From the NCBI GenBank assembly GCA_963556145.1, contig CAUVYJ010000014.1, forward strand, positions 1-28,829: a stretch of DNA of 28,829 nt. Direction: 5' to 3'. Under the pieces are notes generated by a model. That model had not been told where the DNA came from. It did not search any database and was given only the letters and a program-made list of their open reading frames with translations. The DNA comes from Hygrocybe punicea. Taxonomy: Eukaryota > Basidiomycota > Agaricomycetes > Agaricales > Hygrophoraceae. Below are positions 1-10,101 of this stretch, in pieces; position 1 is the first letter of the stretch, and every line of letters starts with the position of its first letter. The position numbers and the translations under genes are program-made.

Positions 1-19
1 GCGAACTTTTATTTGCTGG

Positions 20-676
20 TGTCGATGTTCTGGAAAAGCATGGCCAAACCAACTTTTTTTTTTTGAATGTCTGACCAGTAGCCTACCAACATGCACTAAT
101 CAGGAAATATAGACTTAGATAAGATTTAAATATTTTGTATTGGATCTCATGAAATACTGTACCAATTTACATGATGTGAGAGAGACAGTTTATCTATTTT
201 ATGAGGGCTAGTCTCTCCCATATTTACTTCCTGACAACTTCTAGTGTTTGAAGGTTATAGGTGAAATATCACATTATCTTAGGTTATCCACTTGACTTGT
301 GGTGAATAGCTCTACAAGGAATGCTGAGGTCAACATGGTTTTAGGGAGAAACTTATTCCATATTCGAGGGCTAAAAGACCACATACAATTATTTATATAT
401 TTCTTTGATCTCAGGAAGTATTTGACAACATTCACCAAAATATTTCACCTATAACCTTCAAACACTAGAAGTTGTCAGGAAGTAAATATGGGAGAGACTA
501 GCCCTCATAAAATAGATAAACTGTCTCTCTCACATCATGTAAATTTCATGAGATCCAATACAAAATATTTAAATCCTATCCAAGTCTATATTTCCTAATT
601 AGTGCATGTCAGTAGGATACCGGTCGGACATTCAAAAAAAAAAAGTTGGTTTGGCCATGCTTTTCCGAATACGCTG
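20..676 (+). repeat. Long-armed foldback MITE, copy 1
   Basis: The first and last ~240 bases are inverted copies of each other (arms about 20-269 and 441-676), around a ~170-base loop. Both arms carry the same landmarks in mirror order: a T- or A-run next to GAATGTC/GACATTC, the segment TATTTTGTATTGGATCTCATG, and GAGGGCTAGTCTCTCCCA. The right end reads ACGCTG followed by TA, matching the CAGCG-type end of copy 2 at 6533-7136; the left end is degraded. There is no coding potential. CAG-starting ends flanked by TA suggest a non-autonomous Tc1/mariner-class element, which is inference. Loop order relative to copy 2 shows the two copies lie in opposite orientation; strand here is arbitrary. Confidence 0.85.
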
Positions 677-1423
677 TAAAAGATTTTTTTCAAGCCAGAA
701 TTTCAGTGAATGTCTTTAAAGTTTCTAAAATATGTCAATCTCTCAAATTCCCTGCCAAAATTGGCTTAAGAATGGAAGTCTATAGGTTCATCAAATATAC
801 ATCGGGGTCCTGATGATTTAGAGTTCAGCCATGTGCAAGTAACTTAATCAAAGGGCTGATCTTGCGGGGCATTGCCTCTGCTTTTAGGGCAGGTAACCGA
901 AATTCACACTCCGACAAATCGCCCGAAGGCGTAGAGAAGAGCGATCTGCCCATGCGACGGCATGAACCATTGTTTCTTTGCAAGTTCTATGATCATGGAA
1001 CCAGTCATCTTTGACTTAAATGTAAATCGATGTTTATTGGCATCACATCTCAGCCGAGGGTAATTACTGTCATTAATATTAACACTTAACTCGACCATTA
1101 TTAGCTGTTAATTTAAACATCGATTGCAACATTCATCAAGCCTCTCAGGAGGTAACTTTTGAAGGTAACTGACTGTTGAACCGCAAGGTGTGAAGCGCCG
1201 GCAAGAACCATCGACTATGACGAGAGCTTTCACCATTTCCCAGAGGATCTAGTGATCCAAAACTCTAGCGACAAACTAGCAACAAAAGGAACAAAGATCA
1301 TGGCTGTATGGCTTGGGACAATTCGATCTTCGGACTCAGACATCCATCACTAGCAGACAGCCTTAAGAAGTCTTTTCTTTATCGAGTGATGATCAATGTA
1401 GCCTCCTACACCCTCCCTGCGCC
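677..1423. other. No gene recognised between MITE and transposase remnant
   Basis: This 750-base stretch holds only short unsupported open frames. It probably includes the decayed 5' flank of the Plavaka element that follows, but I could not find a convincing CAC-starting terminal repeat. Confidence 0.4.
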
Positions 1424-3295
1424 ATGGAATTGGACATCAGGATCCCCCATATTTGTATTTGTGGAAGGTCGTTCTCACTGCCTGGTGCACTGAACTATCA
1501 CAAGCACACCTGTGGCAGGACTAAGAAATGTTTACTGGGGGCACTAGTCAAGGCAAGGGAAATATGGGACAGCAGGAAAAGATGACGTGTTGGCACTTCC
1601 GAATCACTGCAAGGAAACATTGAGTCCTCTCAGGATGTTGGCATTGCCAACGTCATGGAAGATGCAACCATGGTGCGTCAGTTATTAATATCCACCGACT
1701 CCTCTTTTCCTGACCTAAAACAGTCTGAAGCAGCTGCGGAATGATTGTCCCCTCCTATTCAAGTATGTTTTATTTGTATCAGATAGTCAATGTTGCTCAG
1801 TATATCCATTCAGGACTGTTCTGACTCCATTGCAGAGGACGTTCTTCATCATGATCGGCCACGCAGACTGAATCGCCTCCTGCCAAAATGGTTCCAGGAT
1901 CTTGACCCACAAGCGCTACCTTTCCTACCCCCTGCATCTAATGTTATTCCACAAATACCTCCCTCATCTGAAATCCCAATTGATCATCCATCCACATGCT
2001 CAGGAATGTCGCCTGTCCCCAGTCCTTCAACCTTTGACCGTCAAATCATCCAAACACCTCGAAATGGTTTTGGCCTTTTCAGACGATACTGTTCAGAAAA
2101 ATTGCCATCGCACGACCCCAAGTAACACGTTACCTTGCATGATTTATCTGACAACCAGGAACCTCAGAGTGAAATGTCATTTTATCCCTATCCAAACCAA
2201 AGCTCTTTCCTCCTAACCGATTGGTACTGGAATGGTGGAATACAGAAATCTCAAGAGAGCTTTTCCCAGCTTCTGAGCATCATAGAATCCCCAGGTTTTT
2301 GCCCAGAAGATGTTCGACATACAGAGTGGTGCAAGGTTGATGCCAAATTAGCTAGCAATGACTTTGATTGTACGGATGGGAAAGAAGAAGAACCAGAATG
2401 GATGGATGTGGATGCTGGGTGGAATAGGACTCCTATTCATATTTCGGTTCCTTTCCACAACAAAACGAAGTATCGGGCCCAAAAGATTACGTCGTTGATC
2501 TCTACCACCGTTCTCTTGTTTCGGTGATCTGTGAAAAGCTGTCAAAACCAGAAGATATTCGTCATTTCCATTATGAACCATTCGAATTACTTTGGAAGCC
2601 GGGAATCACGAGCACCAATGTGCGGGTTTCTGGGGAACTTTACACATCGCCAGCGTTTTTAGATGCTCATCGCAAGTTACAAGACGCTCCTGGGGAGCCT
2701 GGCTGTGATCTCCAGAAAGTGGTTGTGGCCATGATGTTCTGGTCTGATGCTACGCAGTTGACAAACTTAAGCAGCGCAAAGCTTTGGCCTTGCTACCTCT
2801 TCTTTGGGAACAAGTCTAAGTATCGCTGGTGTAAACCAAGTTGCAACTTGTGCAATCATGTTGCCTACTTCCAGGCTGTAAGCAACCTTCTTCTGGAATC
2901 TTTCTTTTCCTGAAAGGTTTGCAGCTACCAGATTCATTCAAAGATTTTGCTACTCAGTATACTGGAGGACACAAGCCTAGTCGAGCTTTCGTGGTTCACT
3001 GCCGTCGCGAGGTGTTTCATGCGAAAGGGATGATCCTCATTGATGACAAATTTTTGGAAGCCTACAAGCATGGCATCGTTGTTGAATGCTGCGATGGGAT
3101 TTTTCACCGCTTTTATCCACGAATTTTCACATACTTGGCTGATTATCCGGAGAAGTAGGTTTATCTTCTTAGGACTTCTAATCCCCGAGCTTATTCAAAA
3201 TGCAGAGTTCTTCTTGCAAGTATCTGTGATAAAGGATCCTGCCCTTGCCCTCACATCAGCAAATTCCGGGGTCCTTTTCCCACACCTTGAGACCC
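1424..3295 (+). pseudogene. Plavaka-type DNA transposase, 3'-truncated and frameshifted
   Basis: This is a remnant of the Plavaka (CMC/En-Spm-like) transposase family common in basidiomycetes. The pieces occur in the usual order across frames. At 1424-1585 is an N-terminal zinc finger (CICGRSFSLPGALNYHKHTC) ending at TGA. Around 2060-2120 is a TPRNGFGLFRRY block. At 2135-2480 is the FYPYPN...DWYWNGG and WMDVDAGW region, and at 2480-2877 the HFHYEPFELLWKP and MMFWSDATQL blocks. Two GT..AG introns fit exactly: 2878-2924 (47 nt, joining ..YFQA to LPDSFKD) and 3155-3205 (51 nt, joining ..DYPEK to VLLAS). At least three breaks interrupt the frame: stops near 1583 and 2123 and a shift near 2480. 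After CPCPHISKFRGP at about 3290 the homology stops, so the C-terminal part of a normally ~900-1000-residue protein is missing. Family assignment is from recall of its conserved blocks. Confidence 0.85.
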
Positions 3296-3870
3296 TTTTT
3301 TAAGAGGCCAAAGGTGCGCAAGCTCTCAAAGGCTCTCAAGATGTTTCACCTTTTCCAAGGTAGGTCCATTCCCTTAGAAAAGGTGATTCTCTTGAAAAAG
3401 AGGATTTCTCTTGCAAAAAGGTTTAAAAGGACTACTCTTTCCACAAGATTTTTCACTTTTTTAAAGCTAGGTTCCCTTGCGAAAGGTCAAACCATTCATG
3501 AAAAGCTCAGACAAAGGCACAAAAATAGTTTTATAAGTTGCTTCGGGTGTTCAAATCTTCATTGATTGTATAACCGTATAAGGACAATATTATTATATAA
3601 CTAATTAATTAATTAAAATTACAATACATATATATTTACATAATAAACTATTACCGTTGTTCTGTAAGCATATAAGTCAGTATAGGAATTGAAGCGATAC
3701 TCAGATAGAAGCTACCAAATGACTGTACATGACTTATGTGCACGACTTATATATATGTTTGGAGGTTGTGCACGGACCATTTGCCGATGTTTGGCAAAAT
3801 GCAGTGCCAAAACATCGTCTGAGCTGCCACTTTCGGTAAGTTTTGACTTAGTATTTTTCTCACTGACCTT
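3296..3870. other. Low-complexity sequence beyond the transposase break
   Basis: From 3296 to about 3560 the sequence is made of degenerate AAGG / CTCAAAGG / CTCTTGAAAAAG words. From 3580 to 3660 it is AT-rich, with an ATTA run. I see no gene. Confidence 0.5.
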
Positions 3871-4021
3871 TGACCACAGACACGACAACGGCAACAACCA
3901 CGACAACGACAATGACCAGCACAACAAGGAGGGGTGCAAGAACACCGGGCTGCTAAGGTAAGTACCCAACACCTCCAACCCCCGCTAACCAGGTCGATGA
4001 TGGCAGCAGCAATGGCACTGT

Positions 4022-4400
4022 CTGGCAGCAGCTGGACAATGACCACAACCACCACCACCGCCAACTGGCAGCAGCAAGCAGGGTGACGGCGACAGCTACT
4101 ACTACCGCTAGCTGGCAGCAGCAAGCAGGACGATGGTGACGACGGCCACCGCTGCCAACTGGCAGCAGCAAGCAGGGCAACGGCAATGGCAACGGCTATG
4201 TTTGCTGCCAACTGGCAGCAGCAACAGGACGACGGCGACGGCGACCATCACCACCACCACCACCACCACCCACTGGCACCAGCAGCAGCGGGACGGCATT
4301 GGCGACCACCACAGCCACCTGGCAACAGCAGCAGGACGCCAACTGGCAGGGCGACAACAACCACAACCACCCACTGGCGGTGGCGGCGAAATGACGACGA
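4022..4400. repeat. GC-rich minisatellite, period about 47 bp
   Basis: The word CTGGCAGCAGCA (or a near match) recurs at 4022, 4065, 4112, 4159 and 4212, spacings 43, 47, 47 and 53. The intervals are filled with CAC, GAC and AAC triplets. The array decays into (CAC)n at about 4249-4270 and CAGCAG words to about 4350. It is open on both strands because it is built mainly of triplets; I do not regard these frames as genes. A related triplet zone starts at about 3880. Confidence 0.8.
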
Positions 4401-4594
4401 CGATGAAACCATCAGTGGCGGCAAGGGCGGTGACAACGACAATGGTAGGGGGCTCCAAATTACTATACCATTCATTCCAAAAATTACCAATACTGCTTGT
4501 AATCCAATCTAAATAACTTTTAAAAAAGATCTAACAAACTGAGAAAAAAGTGTCAAAAGGTATGGGAAGATGTTTTAGAAAAAAGTCCAAAAGA

Positions 4595-4805
4595 CTTGAC
4601 AAAAAGCTCAACAAAGTTCAGAAGTAGCACAAGTTCTTCAAGGGTTTAAACAGGTGGACCAAAAACCTTGGCCAAAAAGCTCAACAAGTTCAGAAAGGTG
4701 CAAGTTCTTCAAGGACTTAAAAAAGGTGAACCAAAAAACTTGACCAAAAAGCTCACAAGATTGAAAAGAGGCACAAGAGCACCAAGGGTATGAAAAGAAT
4801 CTAAT
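4595..4805. repeat. Minisatellite, 72-bp period, three units
   Basis: Units start at 4595, 4667 and 4739, exactly 72 bases apart, each beginning CTTG(A/G)C followed by CAAAAAGCTCA. Units 1 and 2 share AAGTTCTTCAAGG and AGGTG(G/A)ACCAAAAA at matching positions; unit 3 is decayed in its second half. Related words (GTGCAAGG, CTCCAAGGG, AAAAAGTCC) continue at 4520-4594 and 4965-5040, so the array was probably longer. The period is 24 codons, but no credible protein is seen. Confidence 0.8.
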
Positions 4806-5132
4806 TACATCAGGCACTAAAAGTAATTCTACCTGCTCTTCCATTCCTCTCTATACCGTAAGACACAACCAAAAAGCAAAGAAGTGAACAAAGAGAGAAA
4901 AAAACATTCACATCCACCAACAAAATTTGTCAACCTGTCCAAGTAGCTAAAGGTGCAAAAGTTGTGTCAAAAAACCTTAGAAAAAAGTCCAAGAGGTTGC
5001 GAAAAAGTGCAAGGCCTCCAAGGGTTTCAAAAAGGACCCCGGATTTTGCTGATGCGGTGTTATAACTGGCCCCCGGCTGGACCCCCCCACACCCCCACCC
5101 CCGGCTCGGGATTCCTGTTCCGCCACCCCCTT

Positions 5133-6110
5133 GGTCTCAGCATGTAGCCAGTGGTCGGATATGATCGAAATATAGTAGTTAGGCGGGACTGGCTCAAACA
5201 TGGGGACAGTGAGCATCACACTATGCTCGTCTTCCATGTACCGCTGCTGGAGATCATGGATAACTTCACCGTTAACGTCCTCCACCATAATGAGGAACAT
5301 CTCCGCCATTCCGTGGATCTTCTCGTCCCAGCGGAAATCAGGGATGATAGAGAGCTCGATTCGGAGGAGGGATCAGGTGATGGGTTGTACTTGAGCCTGC
5401 AACCTGCGAGGCAATGAGCTCAAGACTAAAAATAATGGCAGGGGGTGACCTGAAATGCACTGTAGTTTAGGAAAGTTATGAACAAGGCGGTGGACCAATC
5501 TCCCAGCATTCGGGATGCCAATGAGTTCACCAATTTCATGTGGATTCTATGGACACAGGTAAGCGGATAACATTCTATGCGGGGCTGAGGAGACCTACTA
5601 AATCAAAGTAATGATACCATGGCTAGCATTGAACAGAGGCGTCAGCCATATCTTCAAAACAAAGAGAGAAAGAAAAGAAACATACAAATTGTTTACCCTC
5701 GGCCTTTCGAATGACCTCAGACGGTACGCCCTTGAACTGACGTAGAGGGGTCATTGAGTTCCACCTATGCAAAAAAAGTATCTCGACAATGAACAATTGT
5801 ATTTGCAAACTGAGAAAATAAACAAGAAGAGACACTTACATATGCATATGCTTCTCCACCATCTTGCAAATCTCAAACATAGCGCGAAGGATTCTATGCA
5901 GAAAAAAAAAGAAGAAAAAAAAAACAGAAAAAAGAGACCACAACAGATTTTGTGCCATAAACATACCGTCCTGCCAACTGCTGCACAAACACCATATCGG
6001 CAACAAGTGCAAATGCTGGATCACACACACACACAATCAGTCTTGATCCAGAGGATAGAAATCAATTCTGTAATCAATGCACCATCCAGTTTAAGTTGTG
6101 ATATATATGC
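5133..6110 (-). pseudogene. BRR2: BRR2 helicase fragment, copy A
   Basis: This is a fragment of the U5 snRNP helicase BRR2, which unwinds U4/U6 during spliceosome activation. On the minus strand it begins at AYISQLKL (junction with MCCA at 6110/6111), continues through DMVFVQQLAGR and ILRAMFEIC, MTPLRQFKGVPSEV, the 24-nt micro-exon PWYHYFDL (5599-5622), HEIGELIGIPNAGRLVHRLV, and the domain running into EPVPPNYYIS, and stops at SDHWLHAET. This covers the first Sec63 unit only; the second helicase cassette is absent. Introns are retained, including one with a (GT)n run near 6020-6035. About 16 residues are lost after FEIC, and a 15-nt in-frame deletion is seen near 5250 relative to copy B. Bases 5133-5806 align with 15125-15814 at roughly 95% by eye. 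It cannot encode a functional protein. Confidence 0.92.
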
Positions 6111-6453
6111 ATCCAACCCAGTGACCATTTCCATAACAGGATGTTCAACTTGAAGCCTCGTATTCCTGATCATGCGAGAAAAAGGTGAGAATAGACAAGG
6201 AAGACTTTCTACATTTCCATAAAATAGAATCCCTGCGTATCATTGTCGAAGATGAACTCGACAGTCCCAGCGCCGGCATAATTTACTGCTCTGGCAGCAG
6301 CAATTGCCTTAGCACTAAGATCTGCTCTCAAATCTGCCGAGAGCCCAGGGGCAGGCGCCTAATCACCCGAATGCGTATTTAACGACAACCTACGATGTAA
6401 TTGAGGGCACACACCTCTTCAATGATCTTCTGATTTCTTCTTTGCACCGAACT
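6111..6453 (-). pseudogene. mccA: MCCA biotin-carboxylase fragment, copy A (C-terminal part of BC domain)
   Basis: These are three exon pieces of the alpha (biotin carboxylase) subunit of 3-methylcrotonyl-CoA carboxylase, a mitochondrial enzyme of leucine breakdown. On the minus strand the first is SVQRRNQKIIEE (6415-6451). A GT..AG intron (6359-6414) leads to APAPGLSADLRADLSAK...AGAGTVEFIF...FYFME, and another intron ending near 6164 leads to NTRLQVEHPVMEMVTG. The last piece contains the EMNTRLQVEHPV biotin-carboxylase signature once spliced. The fragment begins abruptly at the codon after WERDC and ends abruptly at GLD, where BRR2 sequence follows directly. Related carboxylase subunits (propionyl-CoA, pyruvate) are less likely given the SVQRRNQK and EEAPAPGL wording, but I could not run a comparison. 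Confidence 0.9.
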
Positions 6454-6532
6454 TGTGCTAGAGGGCCATTGCTTTGCATGGCATATCCTCGTCCTCTGTA
6501 ATCAAATGAAATAATATGCTTAGTTTGATTTA

Positions 6533-7136
6533 TAGCGGATTTCAAAAATGTAGTCCACACCAACTTGAAATATTTTTTTTGAATGTCCAACTGGTACCAA
6601 CATGCAGTAATGCGCAGATTAGGAAATGTAGACTTAGATAAGATTTGAAAATTTTGTATTGGATTTCATGAAATACTGTACCATTTTACATGATGTAAGA
6701 GAGAAATTTTATCCATTTTATGAGGGCTAGTCTCTCCCACATTTACTGCCTGAAAATATCTAGTGTTTTGAAGGTTATAGGTGAAATATATTGGTGAATG
6801 TTGTCAAATACTTCCTGCGATCAGAGAAATGTATAAATATTTGTATGTCGTTTTTTAGATAACCTAAGATAATAATATTTCACCTATAACCTTCAAAACA
6901 CTAGATATTTTCAGGCAGTAAATGTGAGAGAGACTAGCCCTCATAAAATAGATAAACTTTCTCTCTCACATCATGTAATATGATACAGTATTTCATGAGA
7001 TCCAATACAAAATATTCAAATCTTATCTAAGTCTATATTTCCCAATCTGCATGTTACTGGATCATGATGTTGGCAGCTACCAGTTGGACATTCAAAAAAA
7101 AAAAGTTGGTGCAGACTACATTTTTAAAATCCGCTG
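6533..7136 (-). repeat. Long-armed foldback MITE, copy 2
   Basis: This is a 604-bp near-palindrome with arms at about 6533-6789 and 6872-7136 and a short loop. The ends read (C/T)AGCGGATTT and AAATCCGCTG and are bordered on both sides by TA. It shares arm landmarks with the element at 20-676 (GAGGGCTAGTCTCTCCCA, TAGACTTAGATAAGATTT). Its loop is the reverse complement of the copy 1 loop, so it is inserted in the other orientation; copy 1 carries roughly 100 extra loop bases. The outermost 30 bases differ more between copies than the inner arms do. It has no coding potential. It lies about 80 bases upstream (minus strand) of the captured-gene block. Confidence 0.9.
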
Positions 7137-7351
7137 TAATTATAATCATGTTGTCTGACTTATGCACTACTAGCGAGAAGGTGAAACACTGAGTAAAACA
7201 AACAGTGTGAATTTCCTCATGAAAACTGAGTGATTTTCATCTTTCAAACACTTTCGGGGTGAATTGCAAATTCACTTATCAAGAAAATATTTAGTCAAGA
7301 AATCTAGAGCTATAGAATGTGAATTTCACTACAAATAAACAAATTCAACTA

Positions 7352-7823
7352 CAGTCTTCAATGGGTCATTGATACACCTAGTTGCAATATATTGTTTTTG
7401 GGCTCAAATTATTGATGCTTCTCTTTAGTCACACCAATCCCACGTTGTGGCTATCTAACAACAACCACTAGACATTAAATTGATTAATATTCTGTTCTCA
7501 TGCTCAAGGTCAAACAATAAGAGAAATTATCTCTACCTTGAAATGCTGACAAACATTGTTGATACATGTGTTTGTTCAAGTCTCAACTTGGACTTTTTGG
7601 GGGTCATGTCAACCAATCCTCTAATATTTCTACAATAATGGCATGCTGGAGCAAGTCACCAAGAAACAATAGATGATGTGGAAAGTGAACGATGGCCTCC
7701 AGTGTTGCAACCTACTGCTTGGAACTCAACAGTGACAGTTGCGAAACTTCCTGCTGGATTTTGAATCACTAAAAATTTATTTCAGGTATACATTTGGGTG
7801 TATCAATAACTCATTGAAGACTG
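7352..7823. repeat. Tc1/mariner-like MITE with TA target duplication
   Basis: This 472-bp element starts CAGTCTTCAATG and ends CATTGAAGACTG and is flanked by TA on both sides (7350-7351 and 7824-7825). The terminal inverted repeat extends about 29 bases with three mismatches, through TTGATACACC. The interior is AT-rich and non-coding. CAGT-type ends plus a TA duplication fit the Tc1/mariner (Stowaway-like) class; it is a different family from the foldback elements. Confidence 0.85.
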
Positions 7824-8423
7824 TAGTTTGTACAACTGTGTGCATGTCATCTAATTAAAGGGTGGAAATCATAAACTGGCTCTGGAACAGCCCTACCTCT
7901 TCTATGGATTCCAAACAAACAAGATGAGATATAAACATAAAATTTTAAATGCGTAAGACTTCTGCATACATTACTTACTACATAGAAATAGACAACCATG
8001 TATTATACAATAACTTAACCAGGGAAGGCATGATCCTTCCCTCACCTCCTCTGTCCAGTGCCATTTGCTTTGTTGTTTGCCTTTGCCCCTAGTCCTCCTC
8101 CCATGCCTACACCGCCATCTGCCATCTGTTCACACCACTGGGCATGGGCACTAGCTGTGGGCATTACTGTGAAAAGAGGTGGAGGCCATTGTGGCTGTGG
8201 TTGCACCCCTTTGGATCTTCACTGCCCCTGGTGTTGTTGTTGTTGTTGGTTGTTGGTTTGTATGGGGCTGATGCCAAAATCAGAGGAGGTGGTGGTTGGC
8301 GAGGAAGTTTGGGTTGGGTGCACACCATGTCAATGTGGGTGTCTGGGGCCCATCAGCACTTTAAGGCTAGGCAAGGGTTTTGCCAGGGTTGTAAGCATTG
8401 TATTTTTGTATTTTTATCAAGCA
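7824..8423. other. No gene; G-rich degenerate repeat left of the solo LTR
   Basis: At 8013-8042 there is a small perfect stem (GGGAAGG ... CCTTCCC). From about 8250 to 8395 the sequence GTGGTGGTTGG ... GGGTGCACACCA ... GTGGGTGTCTGGGGCCCATCAG matches the units at 10540-10780. It ends in AAGGCTAGGCAAGGGTTTTG, which recurs inverted at about 10450-10485. The solo LTR appears to have landed in this repeat. The open frames here look like chance products of G-rich sequence. Confidence 0.5.
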
Positions 8424-10101
8424 GTGGCTGTTACGGATCGCTTCTGCAGCGGGCTCCGGCAACAATCAACTTAACAGGGGATCGGCTTCCAGAGGGGAGA
8501 ACAGCAGCTTTCATTGTTGCTTACAGCTAAGACAACACTGCTAAGAAGGGGGGGTCAAGGTCTAATGTCATTGCGAGCCGTGGGGGTTACCCAAAACAAG
8601 ATGAGTCTGCCCCAAGAACCAGACTAAACGTAAGGAAAGGAAAGAAGAAAAAGTCCGAACCAACAACAAGAACAGTATATATAGTGACTGGTCTTGAGGG
8701 GAGGTAAATAGAAATACAACCATGAAGCCATAACATGTCCAACTCTACCATGTGTTCACCATGAGGCATACATGAGGCGTCCTCATGTCAATGTTCTCGC
8801 GATCCAACTGGAGGCCCGGGTGTCATTGAGGAATAGAGGGGGTCCGGATGACTCGGATGATTTGTCATCAGATCATGTGATGTGCAGAATTGCCTATTCG
8901 GGGTCTACACTTGCTGCAACAGGCAAGTGCGCAGTCTGGCAAGTGCATTGCACAGTCGGGTCGAAGATGGGTATCGTCCAGTGTGGGGTTGGTGATGAGA
9001 GTGTCATGAGGTGGTGTGGATGTAACGGCAAGGTTGGTATGAAAGAAAATGAAGGAATGTATAAAGGAAAAAACCAACTAGGACAGTGGGCTAGTCGAGG
9101 TCAGACATGTGAACAGCACAAGCTGTACCGGATGACGATGTCTGTGTTGATGACGTATCGAGGAGCGATGTCTTGTCCTGTTTGTGGAACAAGAAGGTCC
9201 ACTTGATGTCGGTATTCGTCCAAGAAAGGGTATCATTGTAAACGAGTGTGGGAGATATCAAGGTTATAGATGGAAAAGGTTAAATGAATGTGGGTCCAGG
9301 TTTCGAGTCATGGCACGAGTGACAAGCTGTGGGAACAAGTCGTCGGGTACTGCATTGAAGCGGTGTCGTGCGAACAATATGCGATAGGGGTTGGTTCACT
9401 GTTTGGGAAGTCGTATGGTCTGTGGTCGAAGTCCAAAAGAGTATGCTTCGGCAATGGTCGGATTAGAGAGAACAGTGAAATGTCTTGTGATCGGGGATTG
9501 TTCAGAGTTCGCATGCAGGTGAGGAATGTCGTCGGATCGTCAGGGAGGATAATGGTGGGCACAGGGTACGAATATGGAAACCAAATATCCGGGAATGGCA
9601 ATTGTCAATTACGTGTCGATATATTGTTGAGGTGGAAGTCAGAAGTATCAATGGTGGAAGGGTTTCGGTGCCGATGCCAAAGATAGATCATAACAAGGTA
9701 GAAACCGATCAGGAAGGTGATGGCAATGCTGCCAATAACAATTACAGTAATGAGCTGTATCGGGAGTACAGCCATTGTGATCGGTTTGTCGTGGGATAGT
9801 GTAAACAAGATATTGAAGGGAAAAGACAATGTCGGTGACGTCCATCGGCAAGGAGACTATTCGGGTACAACAAGGTCACGTGGGAGATGTCCATGGTCGG
9901 TCTGGATTGTTCTAGAAGAAGGGACAAAAAGAGAACAAGAATAAGAAAATACAAGGATGTCCAAATGAAGAAACAATGACGTTGAAAGGAGGACAAAGGA
10001 CAAAATGAAATGAAAAAGGAAGGTGTGCAGTGCAGAATCGTCATGGTGGGTATCGGAATGGGCATTGGGGTTGGAAGCGGAGTTGGAAACATAACAGTGG
10101 C
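8424..10101. mobile_element. Solo LTR (8429-10096) with 5-bp target duplication GTGGC
   Basis: The sequence between perfect direct repeats GTGGC (8424-8428 and 10097-10101) starts TGTTACGG and ends CATAACA. It therefore has TG..CA ends with the short inverted repeat TGTTA/TAACA. Its 1668 bp contain no recognisable gag or pol product, and no second copy of the same sequence is seen in the window, so a solo LTR left by recombination between two LTRs is the best reading. A TATATATA box at 8676-8683 could be the LTR promoter if the element reads on +. Five-base target duplications are typical of Ty3/gypsy and Ty1/copia integrases. The length is large for a fungal LTR. A small non-autonomous element is the alternative. 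Confidence 0.75.
8676..8683 (+). promoter_or_regulatory. TATA-like box inside the solo LTR
   Basis: The run TATATATA lies about 250 bases into the LTR in otherwise GC-balanced sequence, a plausible place for a U3 promoter if the LTR is read on the plus strand. Confidence 0.35.

Noticed and set aside
904..1098. A 64-codon minus-strand frame
   Set aside because: No family resemblance, no intron or neighbour support; length is within chance expectation.
4108..4516. Overlapping open frames of 80-154 codons on both strands
   Set aside because: They lie in triplet-rich minisatellite DNA, which stays open in several frames; the translations are homopolymer-like and match no family.
5151..5417. Plus-strand frames at 5151-5417 and 15143-15424, similar to each other
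   Set aside because: They are the antisense of the BRR2 fragments; their similarity only reflects the duplication.
8058..8530. Frames of 138 and 128 codons
   Set aside because: Low-complexity Trp/Gly/Cys-rich translations in G-rich repeats that run across the solo LTR boundary.
9288..10092. Frames of 116-132 codons inside the solo LTR
   Set aside because: No recognisable domain, present on both strands, and inside a sequence with LTR ends.
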